This document shows, piece after piece, positions 26,201 through 39,374 of a stretch of DNA of 64,000 nt. The stretch is from Ctenosaura bakeri (Eukaryota > Chordata > Lepidosauria > Squamata > Iguanidae). Below the pieces are notes generated by a model. The model did no database searches and was not told where the DNA came from. It saw only the letters and a program-made list of their open reading frames with translations. Where the stretch lies: contig CAOLHI010000024.1 of the NCBI GenBank assembly GCA_948474755.1, positions 186,001 to 250,000 on the forward strand. The letters run 5' to 3'. How positions within the stretch are numbered: the first letter of the stretch is position 1; the number at the start of each line of letters is the position of its first letter. Both the position numbers and the translations under genes were made by a program.

Positions 26201-29200
26201 GCCAGACCAACTGCTCACCTAAATCTCAATCCCACCCTACAATACTTGCAGTTTGACATAAGCTTTGTGCTACAGGAGTGTCTAGGACTGATACAGAAAT
26301 AAAATCCTCTACAGTTTGCATTTGCATGGAAATGTTACCTGTTCCTCCGTGGAAGTGAAATCATGGCAAGTCCATCAATAGAAGAATTGTTGCCTTCTAA
26401 TAAGTGTTATTGTGAAATTTGTAATAATCTCACAGTTGCTAATATTTAAGGCTCAAAAGCCAAGTGTGGAATTTTTAGAATTCTATTAAGACATTAAATA
26501 TTACGCACATGTCATTGACTAGGGAAAGTATTGAAGACTACATGATACCAAAAAAGTAAGACTGGAGAGTATCCACAGTCTTCAGAAAGAGAAATTGGAA
26601 ATATACCCAGATTGTTTAGCCTCCCCGCAACCCTTGTTATTTGTTGGACTTAAAAACCTCACTTTCCCCAACCAGTAGTTGGACTTCAAATATCTGAAGA
26701 ATATCAGACTGGGAAGGGCTAATTCAGGACAATGATAACCTCTCAGAAGAGGTAGGATATCTTGGTATTGGTTTCCATCCCAAGTAACTGTTTTCACAAA
26801 ATCACATCATGACATGGTTAATCCTACTGAAGAACTAAAACACAAGGACATCTATTGACCTATATGCAATCTTGTGACACGTTTGACAAACCTGCTTCCC
26901 TGATGTTATTGGCTCCCATCTTTAGTAACTTCCACACCTTAGTTCAGTGAGCAGGAGAAGAAAGAGTAGGGGAAGCAGCATCTAGAGAACATTTTTGTAG
27001 TAACCTAAAGTAAGCTAAATGAGATGTTTAGCAAGCATAGTTAAAATGTTGAGTTGTTTGTTTTCGACTCTTGTCTCTGTCAAGTTTCCTTTCTGTCTAA
27101 TTTCTCTACAAATTTGAGTAAAATACAGGTGATCATTTGCTAACTTTCCTCACAGCATGTGTCTATCCAGTTGGTGACTTAGGTGTCTTGTTAGTCTGCC
27201 TTCCTTAAAGAGAATTTTACCACATACCAACTACAGATGAAAGCTTTTGTTTGTATCAGTCTTAGATCTTCCATTAGGGAAGAGACGTGACACCCATGGC
27301 TCTCCAGATTTTTGGACTCCATTTCCCATGATCTCTTACTACTGTCTATATTGGGCAGGAGTTGCAGGTGAAAATATTTAAAGGGCCAAAGCTTCCCCAT
27401 CACTGCATTAGGATCCTGTTAGCAAAGTTCTGTAATGCAAGGATGCATTAACACTTTTTTTTGCATTAATGTACATTCAGTTTCCATTCACAGACTCAGT
27501 TCCCATTCATGTACATGTGTACATTCCCCACTCGTACACACACACACACACACACACTCGTCAGTTCTTAAAGAACCCCTCCCACAACTGTGATGTTCTT
27601 TTTTGTAGTGATAACATGCATCCAGTTTCATTAATGATCAGCATAGCCAGTGTATAGTTGAGTGAACAATGTTGGTTTGTTTGTTTTTTGCCAGAAATGT
27701 GCCCGTTACTGTGTGGGGAATATGATACATATGAACTAGTGTGACCACAGGTATAGCTCCTGTGATTTTTCCCATCATAGGTGTTTTTCCTCCAGATGCT
27801 CAGGTAGCTGCATCTGCTGATCATCTGGCTCATTTTTCATCTGGATGGTATTAACTGCGACAGTGGCCACTCAATGCTGATTTTTCAGTGTGAGCAAGCA
27901 CCACAAATGCTCAGAGACACTCATTGGCATTGGAAAAATAAAACACATGTCTCTATTATGTGTTTAGGCACATGATGTTTTGTGTTAGGTCAGCCTCTTA
28001 TATTAACTTTTGTTCTCAGATCAGCTAAAATGTGTCCTTCTTATTGAATTTAAAAATAACCTTCTCTCATGCTTCCTTAATACAGGCAGTTGGACGTGAG
28101 CTGCTGCTCCATTTGATAGAGTTCTTGGTGACAAGTGACCAGCATGATCCAGTTATTACAAAGCTTATTGACAGTACACGGATACATGTCTTACCTTCAA
28201 TGAACCCTGATGGATTTGAAGCAACAAAAGAGTTTGATTGTTTCCCTCCATATGGCAGGTAAGAAGCATATGTGCGGGGCCAGGGAGGGAAATTTTGGGG
28301 GACTATTTTAAGCACTACTTTCAATTACCCTTAATCCCTGCATTTCATTCATCTGAGGGATTGGTTTGCAGCTTCTCTTTTTACCTGCCAGAAGCTTAAA
28401 CCATAGAGAACTTTGAATCAGGGTTCTTCAAGCTAAGGTTGTATGGGATCAACAGACAGTGAGACTACCTTCTAAAGTAAACAGGCACTAAAGATGGCAA
28501 GGCTAAGAAACAGACTGAGCAAATGGACACAAACAAGTGAGGGAAGTTGATATATAAGAGGAACATCTGTAAGAAATCTTGCTACCTAGAGAAGGGTTAC
28601 TATGATGTGATGGTATAATGTTTCATCATGAGTAGCTTGTATGCTCACTGGAAGCAGGAAGGGCAAGTTTGATTTTCCATTCTGAAAATACAAAATGGGA
28701 TCTCACTTGTTAGGAGCATGTTCCTTTCAGTGTGCATGCCTCTTGGGCCCAGTCTGCCTCATTCGATCTTATCTGACTTTACCAGAATCTATCCATGGCA
28801 GATTATTATGTGACACTTTCATTCAACTGTTGCTTCCATTGCCTTTCTGTAGGCAGACAATTTACTTCATACCTTATTCAGTTTCCATGTTTTCCAGCTT
28901 TGTGATTTTCAGTACCCACCTGCTTGTGTTGGCTTGAAACCAACTCTGATCATTTACCTGGCTACAAATTACTTTAGTTGATCATCAAGACACTTTTAGA
29001 GCATCAGTAAAAGTTTGCATAGGTACTGCTGGTTGTTACTGTCACTGATCCTTCAAAGCTAACTGAACTTCAGTTTGGAGGCTCTGATCTTTCAGGGAAG
29101 CATCAGATCACCCAAGACATGACACTAGTAGCTAGAGACCAGCACTAACTGTGCAGCTTGCATGACATGCACAGAAGTTTGGAACAAAAACTGCTTTGCA

Positions 29201-32200
29201 CTTCCTCTATTTTGGTAAATCATATATATTGTGTGTGTGTGCGTGTGTGCGCGTGCGCATGTACCTCCAGGTTGCCTTTCAATTTATAGTGACCTCATGA
29301 ATTTCATAGGGTTTTCTTAGACAAGGAATAATCAGAGGTAGCCTACAGCACCTAGTATTTGTTGATGATTTGCCATCTAGTTAGTAATAGGAACTGAACC
29401 AGTTTCACTTCCAAATCAGACAGATTTTGAAACTACTGTGTTAAAATCACTTGTGCGCATGTCACATATTTAGGAAACCACTTGTGGATGTGTCACATAT
29501 TCACTGAACCTCAAGGAAGGCCTAACTCTATGTAGACTGTAGGCTTTATATGTATAACATCCCAAGTTCAATCCATAGTGTTTATAGAATGGAAATGTCC
29601 CCTGTCTAAAATCCTGAAGGCTTTTGTGATTCAATGCACAGAGTGCTGAACTAGTTTGACCAGGCTTCCCATGTGCTCTGTGTGAGGCTGCCTTTGAAAA
29701 GTGCTCAGAAACTACAGCTGGCCCAAAGAGCTACAGCCAGGTTGTTAACTGGGCTGGCTACAGGAAGCATACAACTCCCTTGTTACAACTGCTCCACTGG
29801 GTGCCAGTCCATTTTTGGCCACAATTCAAAGTGTTGGTCTTGATCTGTAAAGCCTTACACGGCTTGATTCCACATTATTTGAAAGACTATATCTCCCTTT
29901 ATGAGCCCAGTGGGACTCTAAGAACATCTGGAGAGGTCCTTCTCTCTCTCCCACCACCTTCCCAGGCTCATTTGATGAGAACAAGGGAGAAGACCTTTTC
30001 AGTGGCTGCTCCCAGAGTTTGGAACTCCCTCCCTACAGAAGCCAGGATCGCCCCATCCTTGCTCTCCTTCCAACAGCAGGTTAAGACATTTTTGTGCCCT
30101 CAAACTTTTATAGATTGACTGGGTTTGGAATCTTAATGCTGTGGGAGTCTGTTTTAAAGTTGGTACAGTCGCGTAGGGAGGGGGGCAATGGGGGGGCAAT
30201 GGGGGCGGTTCACCCCAGTGGGATTGTTTTTGGGGTGTCCTGGCTTGTAGCCACACCCCCATGCACTGTGGCCCTGCCCCCACACACCGTGGCCCCGCCC
30301 CCACACACCGTGGCCCCGCCCCCACACACAGCAGCCACGCCCCCACACACTGTGGCCCTACCCCCGGGTCATAGCCCCCACACCCCTCCTCCTCGCACTC
30401 CAAGCTCCACCGCTGGGTTGGTATAGTTTTTTAAAATGTATTTTAGTGTATTTAATATTTTTAATATTAATGTTTTAACTTTATAAATGGTTTAATTGCT
30501 TTTTAAATTTTGTATGTATACTTTCATAGATGCTTTAATTTGTACTGTTTTAATGTTGTTAGCTGCCTTGAGTCCCACTGTTGAGAGAAAGGCGGGATAT
30601 TAATAATAAATATCAGGCAGGCAGGCAGAGACCAATATTAGAATGAGACTGTGCATCAAAACTTCATATAGTGTCAATAAAACTAAGTTCTTGATGGCCT
30701 CTATTCATCCCATCCATGTTTCCTAGCAACTAGGCTATTCTGCTTATTTAATTTATATCCCATATTTCTCCCAACACAGAATCCAAGGCAGATGGGGTGA
30801 GCAAACTGTGTTCTATGAATCATGTGTGTCCCCATTTCCCTTTTTTTTTTTTTTTTTTGCAGCCCCCAACCTTCCCAGGACACACTCAAAGCCCTTGGAA
30901 CTCCCCAATTTTTTTAAAAAAATGTGAAAAATCACCTGAAAATTTTCAGTGCTGCTAACAAAATGTTCTCAAAGGTGGTGAGTTGGCCTAATTAACACCT
31001 CATGATTCCCAACTAAATTAAAAGCAGAAGATCACTTCTGATTTGTTGGAAAAGTGTCAGTGTGGCCTGCTGAGAGGGCATGAGGGCAAACATTGGCATC
31101 TGCCCTAGTGCAGTTGGCCACTCTAATTTAGATTCATTAAAACAATGAACAATGTGTGACCATCTGCCCAAACAAACAATAAAACACTTTGTACTTCATT
31201 TAGTTTGCTATTGGCAGTGAAATTTCTCTGGGCCATTGTAAGCTCAGAGAAGCTGTAAGCCCAGAAAAGCTGTAAGCTCAAATAACGGTTGAGATCTTGG
31301 ACTAGGAGACAGTATCACACATACATAACTACAATATATTTCCCATCCAACACCCCCCTGAAACCCCTGTCTTTTCTTTTCTGCAGCCTTCCCTCCATTC
31401 CCTGGCTGCTGGAGAGCATAGGGAACAGCGGAGAAGTGTTCTGCTATTTTCCTGTAGCTCACATGTGTCAAACACAAGGCCTGCAGGCTGAATCCAGCCC
31501 ACCAGGCCATTTCATGCAGCCCTTGCACTTCTCCTGCAGCTGCAGCACTCCCCTTGCCTGGCGAGCCCGATTCCCACTGTGAAGCTGGAAAGTCCCCATG
31601 TGCTGCTGGGACGTATTCCAGCCTGTTATGAATTTTAGCTGTTAATTCATCTTCGCTGCCACCACCCACTGAATTATGAATTGACACTTGGACAGTACAG
31701 CAGGACCCTGTCCAACCACGTACATCCCTAAGCTTAAGGATCTTCCTTTTCCCCCAGTCTACCTAGCTTGGCATGGGAAGGAGAGAAACAGGGTCCTTTA
31801 CAGAAAGTATTTATTAAAGATATGCAAATAAACAAGGCAAATTACCACACAGGGGAAGCCCCCTCCTCCCAGGCACGCTTAGTTACAAGTAGTTACAAAA
31901 GAACAGATATAAAAGCACAGATACATTCTTTAGATCAGCCAGCCTCCAAAATAACAGAAAAGTCCCTAACGCGACTAACTACTTTAGTCTAGTACTCACA
32001 GATGGTTCTCAGGTTTAGATGTTCTAAAGGAAGAGGCCAGGAGGCTAGGCCTACGGCCTGCTACTGGCACAGAACCCCCCTCCAGGAGGTTCCTTGGTTG
32101 TTGTCTCATTGTTATCTCTCTCGGCCACATGGCCTTGCAAGAAGTTTTATAACTTCTCCTTGGAAACATCTGGAAGCATCCTGAAGATGCTCACCTCTTT

Positions 32201-35200
32201 CCTTTTTGATTGGTCAAGTCTCACCCTGTGACCTATGATGCTGACCCACATGACCTATGATGCTGACCCACATGACCTATGATGTAATCTAATCCCAACA
32301 CTTTATTAACCCTTGGTTTACCTGAAGAGGGAAGTTTCCCCCTTTAAGCTAAGACTAGATAATGGGAAGCCCCATTATCACACCCACATTATGTTTTTAT
32401 CTTATTATATTATATTATATTAGTTATTATATTATCTGAAGAGAGGCCCAGCAGCCAGCACTGGCAATCTACTTCTACTTCTGTCTGCTCTTCTGTCCAA
32501 ATCTTGTCATCAGAGTATTGCCACAGGCTACCATGGCAACACTCTGCATAGCTTGTGAGAGTTGGACAGAGGAGCAATCAGAAGTAGAAGTAGTTGCCAG
32601 TGCTGGCTGCCGGGCCCCTTTTCAGAATACCAGCAGCTGGGGGCCTGCAATGTGGAGATTGGGCTCATGAGATACAGAGAGGGGCAAGGGGGCAGAAAGA
32701 GCCACAGGGGAGGGGGAGCAGAAAGAGGCACAGAGAGGGTCTGGGGAGCAGAAAATGACACGCTTTGGATATACTGACCAATTCTATGTCACTTTACAGA
32801 GATATAGGGACCATAAACTACAATCAAACAGCCCCAAAATGTCCAAGAAAAGAAAAGTTGATGCAGAGGGAATGCAATTTAAAAACCAGTAATAACTGAA
32901 GGCAGAGACAATTATTTAATATGATAAAAGAGTAGATACATTTATATAGTCTTACAGATACAACCAGCCCTTTAAGGGCAACCATAATACTGAGGTGGCC
33001 CAAGATGAAATTGAGTTTGCACTTCTGCTATAGCTGGATCACAGCAATGACATAATCTTCAGGAAGACTCCTGGGAGAACCTCCCCCCATCTACACCAGC
33101 CAAGAAGTGGCTGTGTGTGCATGTGTGGGAGCTGCAGTGGATTTGGGGAGGTTTTTGGTTGGTACAGAATTCTGATCTCTGCAACCCAGAAAATGAATTA
33201 GAACAGCAGGCAGGATGTTGATTATTATGAGAACATTACCCACGATAGATTAAGTTTTTCACATTTAATTCTGCTCTGTATATTGGTCTGCATTTCCCCC
33301 CCTGTAAGCAGGACAATATTATAAATCCAGTAGTTGAAGCACCTATTGCACTTGGAGAACAAGGAACAACACAGACAGCTCCAACTGCTTTAGAATAATA
33401 TGGATGATACTAGAAGATGCACTGTCCCTAGATGGTCACATTACAATCTAACATTTGAAGGTATGTTTCAGACTGGAGCCTAAACAATATTCATTTTATC
33501 CTGCTAAGGTACAATGCTAATATGGAAGACCTGAACAGGAACTTTCCTGATGTCTTCAGCTGGAATAATGCCACAATCCAACCAGAGACTCAAGCAGTGA
33601 TAGACTGGATAAAAAATGAGATGTTTGTCCTCTCTGCTAATCTGCATGGTGGATCACTGGTAGCAAGTTATCCTTTTGATAACGGTGATTCAGGTAAGTT
33701 GACACTTATCTTTGATTTTGGAGCACTAGATGTCATGGTGGCTCCTAGCTGATATTACATGAAATGTGTGTCAAAATAAATCATATTTTCTTACATGAAG
33801 TACTCCCCACCATGTGGTGCCCTTCAGGTGTTTTGGACTTGAAATCCCATCAGCATCTACAGTTTCAGGTATGATGCAAATACTGAGGCCATTTCCACAC
33901 TACACTGTTGTAGTGCTATTATTCCACTTTCAACCTCTTATAGAATCCTGTGGTTTGGAGTTTAGGGAGGGGCATTTAGAATTCTCAGTCAATTCTCTTT
34001 GGCTCCAGTAAACTACAAACCCCAGAATTCCACAGGATGTTGAAAGGGGAATAATAGCATAGTAACAACGTAGTGAGGAAATGGCCTGAATTTCATGACA
34101 GACAGACAGACGGGCGTGCATCTATACCTATTGTCTATACACTTTGGCCCTCAACAGCTCTTTATCTCATTCACTTAAAGCCAAAGGTATTTACACTGAT
34201 AAAGTATTTCCAAAATGAATAGAGAATTGACATTTTATACATACACAGGTCTTCATCCTGATGATTACCAGAGAAACCTGTAAGTGGAACATTTTTACAT
34301 CTTATCCAAAATTCACTACAGGAACCTTCCTTATAATAGCAGCCTGAACTGCTGAAATAGCAAACCAAGTCACATATCCAATAGAATGCAGAGCTGTGGT
34401 AGTTTCCTTTTAACACTTTTGCAGCAATGTACGGGTATACTGTACATGGAGCCAGAGAGCTAGTGTTGTCTAATCGTCTGAGTGTTGGACTAGGATACTG
34501 AGAGATCAGAGTTTGAATCCCCACTTGGCCATGGAAACCTATTGGGTGATCTTTGGCAAGTCACACACTCAGAGAGAGGCAAGGGCAAACCCCCTCAACA
34601 AATTTTGCCAAGAAAACTCCACAATAGATCAGTCTAAGGATTGCCCTAAGTCGGAAATGACTTGAAGGCACACGACAACAACAGATATACCTCAGTTAAC
34701 AAAGTAGGTATGTTCCTCGGCTTTACTTTTTTAACAGAAAATTCGGTACCAAATATAGAAATAACATGAACAGAACAGGACTAGTTCCTACACCACAAAA
34801 AATGGTGTCTCTATTTTGGTGCCTGCACACTCAGTAAGGGATTCTGGAGGTAGCTGCTGTTTGCCTTGTTTGTTGGAGGAAGGCACACACAGCAACACTA
34901 GGATCAGCTAGAACAAAAAAGCACTCTTTCCCACCTCAGGCTTTGTATATTGCATTGTTTACTACAGACACACTACTATAACCCAACGCTGGAAGTCTGT
35001 GTTTCTCCGGCCCTTCTTCACCATTTTCCTAATACTGATGGTGCTAAAAAAGTTTCACCTGGACAGAGGATGAAAAAAGAGAAATCAGGGGGAAAGGAGG
35101 AAAAAGACTTTGTGAAAGGAGCTTCATTAGAGACTTTGTTAGCTGAGGTATTCTTGCATGTTGAAATGTGGCAAGTTGTATGTGTAAATTTTAATGGAGC

Positions 35201-38200
35201 AAGCATACTAGAAGGTTGGGTGGGACTTGTTCTGGAGGGACAAGATCCATCTTTTCCAAAGCCCTGCTGAGCTTCACCAAAAAGAGTTAAAAACAGTAAT
35301 TCCCCCCAACCTTTGTCATACTTTTTCTTCAGTAGTCTTCCTACTGTTGCCGTCTGCAGTCTGAGAGGGCTTTAGATCCTGCAGTTACACACAGTTTCCT
35401 GCTACTCTTGTGGGATGTCTCCACAGCACCTCCCTTTTTATGCTCTTGAGTGTCAAGAATAGCACTGGATGCAGTTCTTCCTGTGGCTTTGTAGGTAGGA
35501 GGGAAATTACAACCACAGGAGTACAGTCTAGCAATCCTTTGCGTTAGGAGGACCTTGCAGTGGTGTCCAGAAACTTCTATGATGTGAACTCTAGTCATCT
35601 ATCGTTATATGTATGTAAACTCCCCATGCTGATTGGATTTTACTGCGATCCCCTTTTTCCCCTATAGTTGCAATTACTTCACAAGGCATTAGTGAAACAC
35701 TGGATGATGATGTTTTTGTGCACCTTGCAAAAACATATGCAAGCAACCATGCTACAATGCATGAAGGGGATGCCTGTCACAATGGAGATCAGTTTCCAGA
35801 TGGCATTACAAATGGATATGCTTGGTACAGACTGATAGGTAAGACTTGCCTCTCTTCCTCTGCAGCTCCTGATTATGTGTGTGTTCTAAGGCAGTTGTTC
35901 CCAAAACTGATTCCTCCTCAGGTATTGATGGACTATAGCTCCTAGAAGTGCTGGCTACTGGGAGTTGTACAACAATATCTGCAGACCCCAGTTTAAGAAT
36001 TACTGCTCTGTAGCTTGGATGGGCAAAAGATAGTTTGGGATCTACTCATAGGTGTCTGATTACTTGTACTACCAGTTATTTAACATTAAGAACAATAACT
36101 GCCAACAACAGCCTTCGCCCTGCCCCCCACAGTTATTGGACTGCTGACATGAGGAAAGCCTGAGGTTGCACACAATGGATTTATGCATGGAAGGATTAGG
36201 AGCGCAACTCAATTCTGGCACTGGAAAGAAATTCTTGTTATTACTCAGCTGGTGCTTCAGATCTAAATCTATCCACCTGGCTCTAGCTGATGAATCTGGA
36301 ACACAGACTGTGCAGCCTTGGGGTGCATTCAGATGGAGGGAGCCTGGGCTATAATTAAAATTGCATTGTGCAATTATTCTGGTATTCTATTTTTAATAGA
36401 GGTAACAAGATAGAGGAAAGCAGTGGGAAACTGTGGAATGCAAAGTTGCTAGCACCCCATAAATTGAGTGAATGACATAGGGCAATTATGCAATAAAGCC
36501 ATGTCATGAAGTATCCCTGCCGTCTGCTCCCCATAGAGGAATGTACTTCTAGGACTCCTTTATCAAAGGTAAAGAATCTGAAGTGTTACAGCCTTGTTTT
36601 TGGACCCTCACAGTTGTTGTGGATGTAGAGAATAAGAGCAGTGTGGGATCCTCTACTGCAGGGGTGAGCAACTATGGTCTTCCAGATGTTTGGGAGCCTA
36701 AAACTCCCATCAACCTCAGCCAGCATAGCCAATGCTAAAGATTATGGGAATTCCAGATCCAGAATGCCTAGAGGGCCACAATTGCATTAACACAGTTCTG
36801 CAGGATCAATTTCCTGGTGAAAAATGCAGAAACAAATAGAGGTTTGTTCATTTCTGAGTTCACATAAACCTTCTGTAACCTAGGGTGGACTGTGGGGGCA
36901 GGAGGTTGGACTAGGGGGTACATGGAAGTAAGTTATGCTGAGTGCTAAGTGATGAATTCATTTGCATTCCAAAGCTCCAGCCAGCACATTGTCTCCCAGG
37001 CAAACACTGGCCCTTTTCACACGCAACTTCGAATGCAAAATGGCCATGGGAATGATGCGGAATCACGAGGACAGTTCTCCTGTAGTGATCCAGTGGCAGT
37101 TGTGCTTTATATCATTTTTGGGTTTTTCCCAAAAATGATGCATGATTGCGCATTCCTCCTGCATCCCTCCCGCACTTACCTGCCATGTGGAACCTCAGGA
37201 AGTGTGATGACTGCGCTTCCTCCCCCAGTGCAGCCTGGGAAAGTACCTGGCTGCACTGCAGAAGGAAGGGGCAGAGCTATCGCACTTCCTTCCATTCAGC
37301 ATGGAGCTGGTGTGGAGGGAAGCGCGGGAGATGCGATTCCCTCCTAGAGGAGGCTTTTTGCATGATCCCTGCACGATGCCAGCGACACCAGGCAAGGTGG
37401 AAAAAGGGCCACCGTCTGTGACTTTGAAAAAATAATGAACATACCCACTGAAATTTGGCAAACAGTACTATCTGAGGGATATGATAGAGTGCTTTGGGGG
37501 ATTGTGCCTTATAGGTGCCTTTGCACATTAGCTTGAATTGGTTTCTACTTGTTTTGGTTTATACTAGGTCAAATGAAATCCTGCTTTAGCTAAACTGCAC
37601 GCTCAGTCTGTTCCCAGAACATCACAGTTGTGCTCAAATGCGCTCAAATAAATTATTATATAAGAGTAAGATTGCTTTTGTATTAGTGCCCGGTGTTGTG
37701 TTGTTGATGCTCATCAGGTAGAAGTGGATTGAGTAGAAAAGAATGACACTTCTCTTGTTTACATGGGACCAGCTAGTTGTACTCAGTCCTGTGACATAGA
37801 GGTTACCCAACTGCTAGTGACGCTGACTGTGCAACCACTCACAAGCCCACCACTTCATAGCATGGACTGAGGCTACATCTTTCCTGTGCAACTGCTGGAG
37901 CAGTCATCTGACTAGTCAGGCCCTTGCAAGGCAGATGGCACATGTTCTTCCTTCCTTCTGCCTTCTCTTCTGCTCCCTGGACACACCTCAGTTCCTCATA
38001 TTCCAGCTTCCTCATGAAGTTGGCTCATCTTTCCAGCCTTTGCTGCCAGAGAATAGAGGCACTGTCTTGTGGTAATGTCAAACATATTTTCTATCACCAT
38101 AGCTCCTAATCTTGCTCCAACTGAAGTTTAAATTTTCATCTAAGGGAGAGATAGGCAACCCCCCCAGAGCCCCCTCAGAACTCCCTGGGAACTATACCCC

Positions 38201-39246
38201 CACTAGAATCCAGTGCTGCCATTACAATTGTGGCAAAATGGCTTTTGGACATTACATATGTCAGACCACTTGGAGGATGATACTTTCTGGAGGCTTCTAG
38301 CAGCATGATTTTTCTGTAAACAAGAGGTGGAATCCTGTTGGTAGACTTTTGCCTTTTGGTTACATTTTTTCCAGGTCGCGCAGCTGTGGGGAGGGAATAC
38401 AAATGTAAGCCTAAATTGGGTTTTAGCTCCCACTAGAGTAGACCCATTGAATCCATTAGATTCACCTAGGTGTTGATACACTATTTGTAATTCATTTAAT
38501 GGGTCTACGCTTTCTAGAATTAACCAATGGAATTCCAGCCTTAATCTGCCAGCTCTGAGCAGCCTATTTGTTCAGTGCTTTACTTTCTCCATGACTGCTG
38601 TGCCTATATACTCCTTCCTTCTGCTGCCACTACCTATACTAGCATAGTTACATTTCCAACAGGATTATGGGGCAAGGTGTGCAGCCCCTGCCTGTGTTGT
38701 TTACATGTCAAAAATCACTGGTTCCCCACCTCTGTAATGGCACATTCGACAATGATATCTTGGTTAAAGCAACAAAAACAGCAGGGAAAGACATGAGCCC
38801 TTACTCTTGTTCGAAGAGCAGAGAATTATATTGATAACTCTACAGACCATTCCCTTTGTGTGTCTAAACTTTAAGCAGATGATGTCAGATATATTTATGT
38901 AGACTGGAAGATGTATGTAATGTTGATGAATGAACGGCCTTTGGTACAGACCCTTTCTGTCCAAGTTCCATTGAAAGAAATGGGGCAACATGAACATCTT
39001 CATGTGTGCCCTTGAACAGCTGCTTTTTATAATAATGAGAGAAGAGAAGTGAGGGGAATTATTTGTGGGTTGTGTGTAATCATATCATTGAGAAAAGTAT
39101 TCGTATATTGTGGCTGCTATTCAGACAGAATACACACGCGTGCGTGCGCGTGCGCACACACACACACACACAGTGTAGGCAGGAAGGAAACATTTACCTT
39201 CACACTTCTAGCCATTTATCAAACAAAAACTGAAACAGATAAATGG

Positions 39247-39286
<40 letters not shown>

Positions 39287-39311
39287 ATTTATCTTTTTCA
39301 GTTTTTGTTTG

Positions 39312-39374
<63 letters not shown>

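Larger units (their letters stand above)
19493..28085 (+). other. CPM intron 2 (8.6 kb)
   Basis: No coding exon seen. Holds GGCC MITEs (19684-19810, 22659-22844), a family-2 MITE near 22250-22415, a 5S-derived SINE (about 23795-24012), a hAT-like fragment (about 24290-24440), a CAC/CAT-rich microsatellite near 21505-21590, an AC run near 27537-27557, and a T-rich tract (about 24540-25510) that could be a decayed LINE end. Confidence 0.85.
29690..30612 (+). mobile_element. L2 LINE 3' end with RT C-terminus
   Basis: The frame 29780-30118 encodes the typical L2 ORF2 C-terminal region ([41 protein letters not shown]). It is followed by a 3' UTR ending 'aaggcgggatattaataataaata'. 5'-truncated and non-functional. 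Interrupted at 30166-30415 by a hAT-like element. Confidence 0.85.
28259..33508 (+). other. CPM intron 3 (5.25 kb)
   Basis: No exon seen. Contains a GT-rich microsatellite (about 29231-29258), a truncated 5S-derived SINE (29262-29432), an L2 LINE 3' end (about 29690-30612) interrupted by a hAT-like element (30166-30415), a CAGGCC-type hAT fragment (about 31450-31515) and a possible solo LTR (about 31623-32388). Confidence 0.85.
33694..35667 (+). other. CPM intron 4 (2.0 kb)
   Basis: Contains one full palindromic GGCC MITE (33887-34086) and one full-length plus-strand Sauria SINE (about 34455-34685). Nothing else is recognised. Confidence 0.85.

Noticed and set aside
29780..30426. Open frame of 112 codons and neighbours as a gene
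   Set aside because: The protein is the C-terminus of an L2 LINE reverse transcriptase, and the next frames lie in a 21-bp minisatellite.
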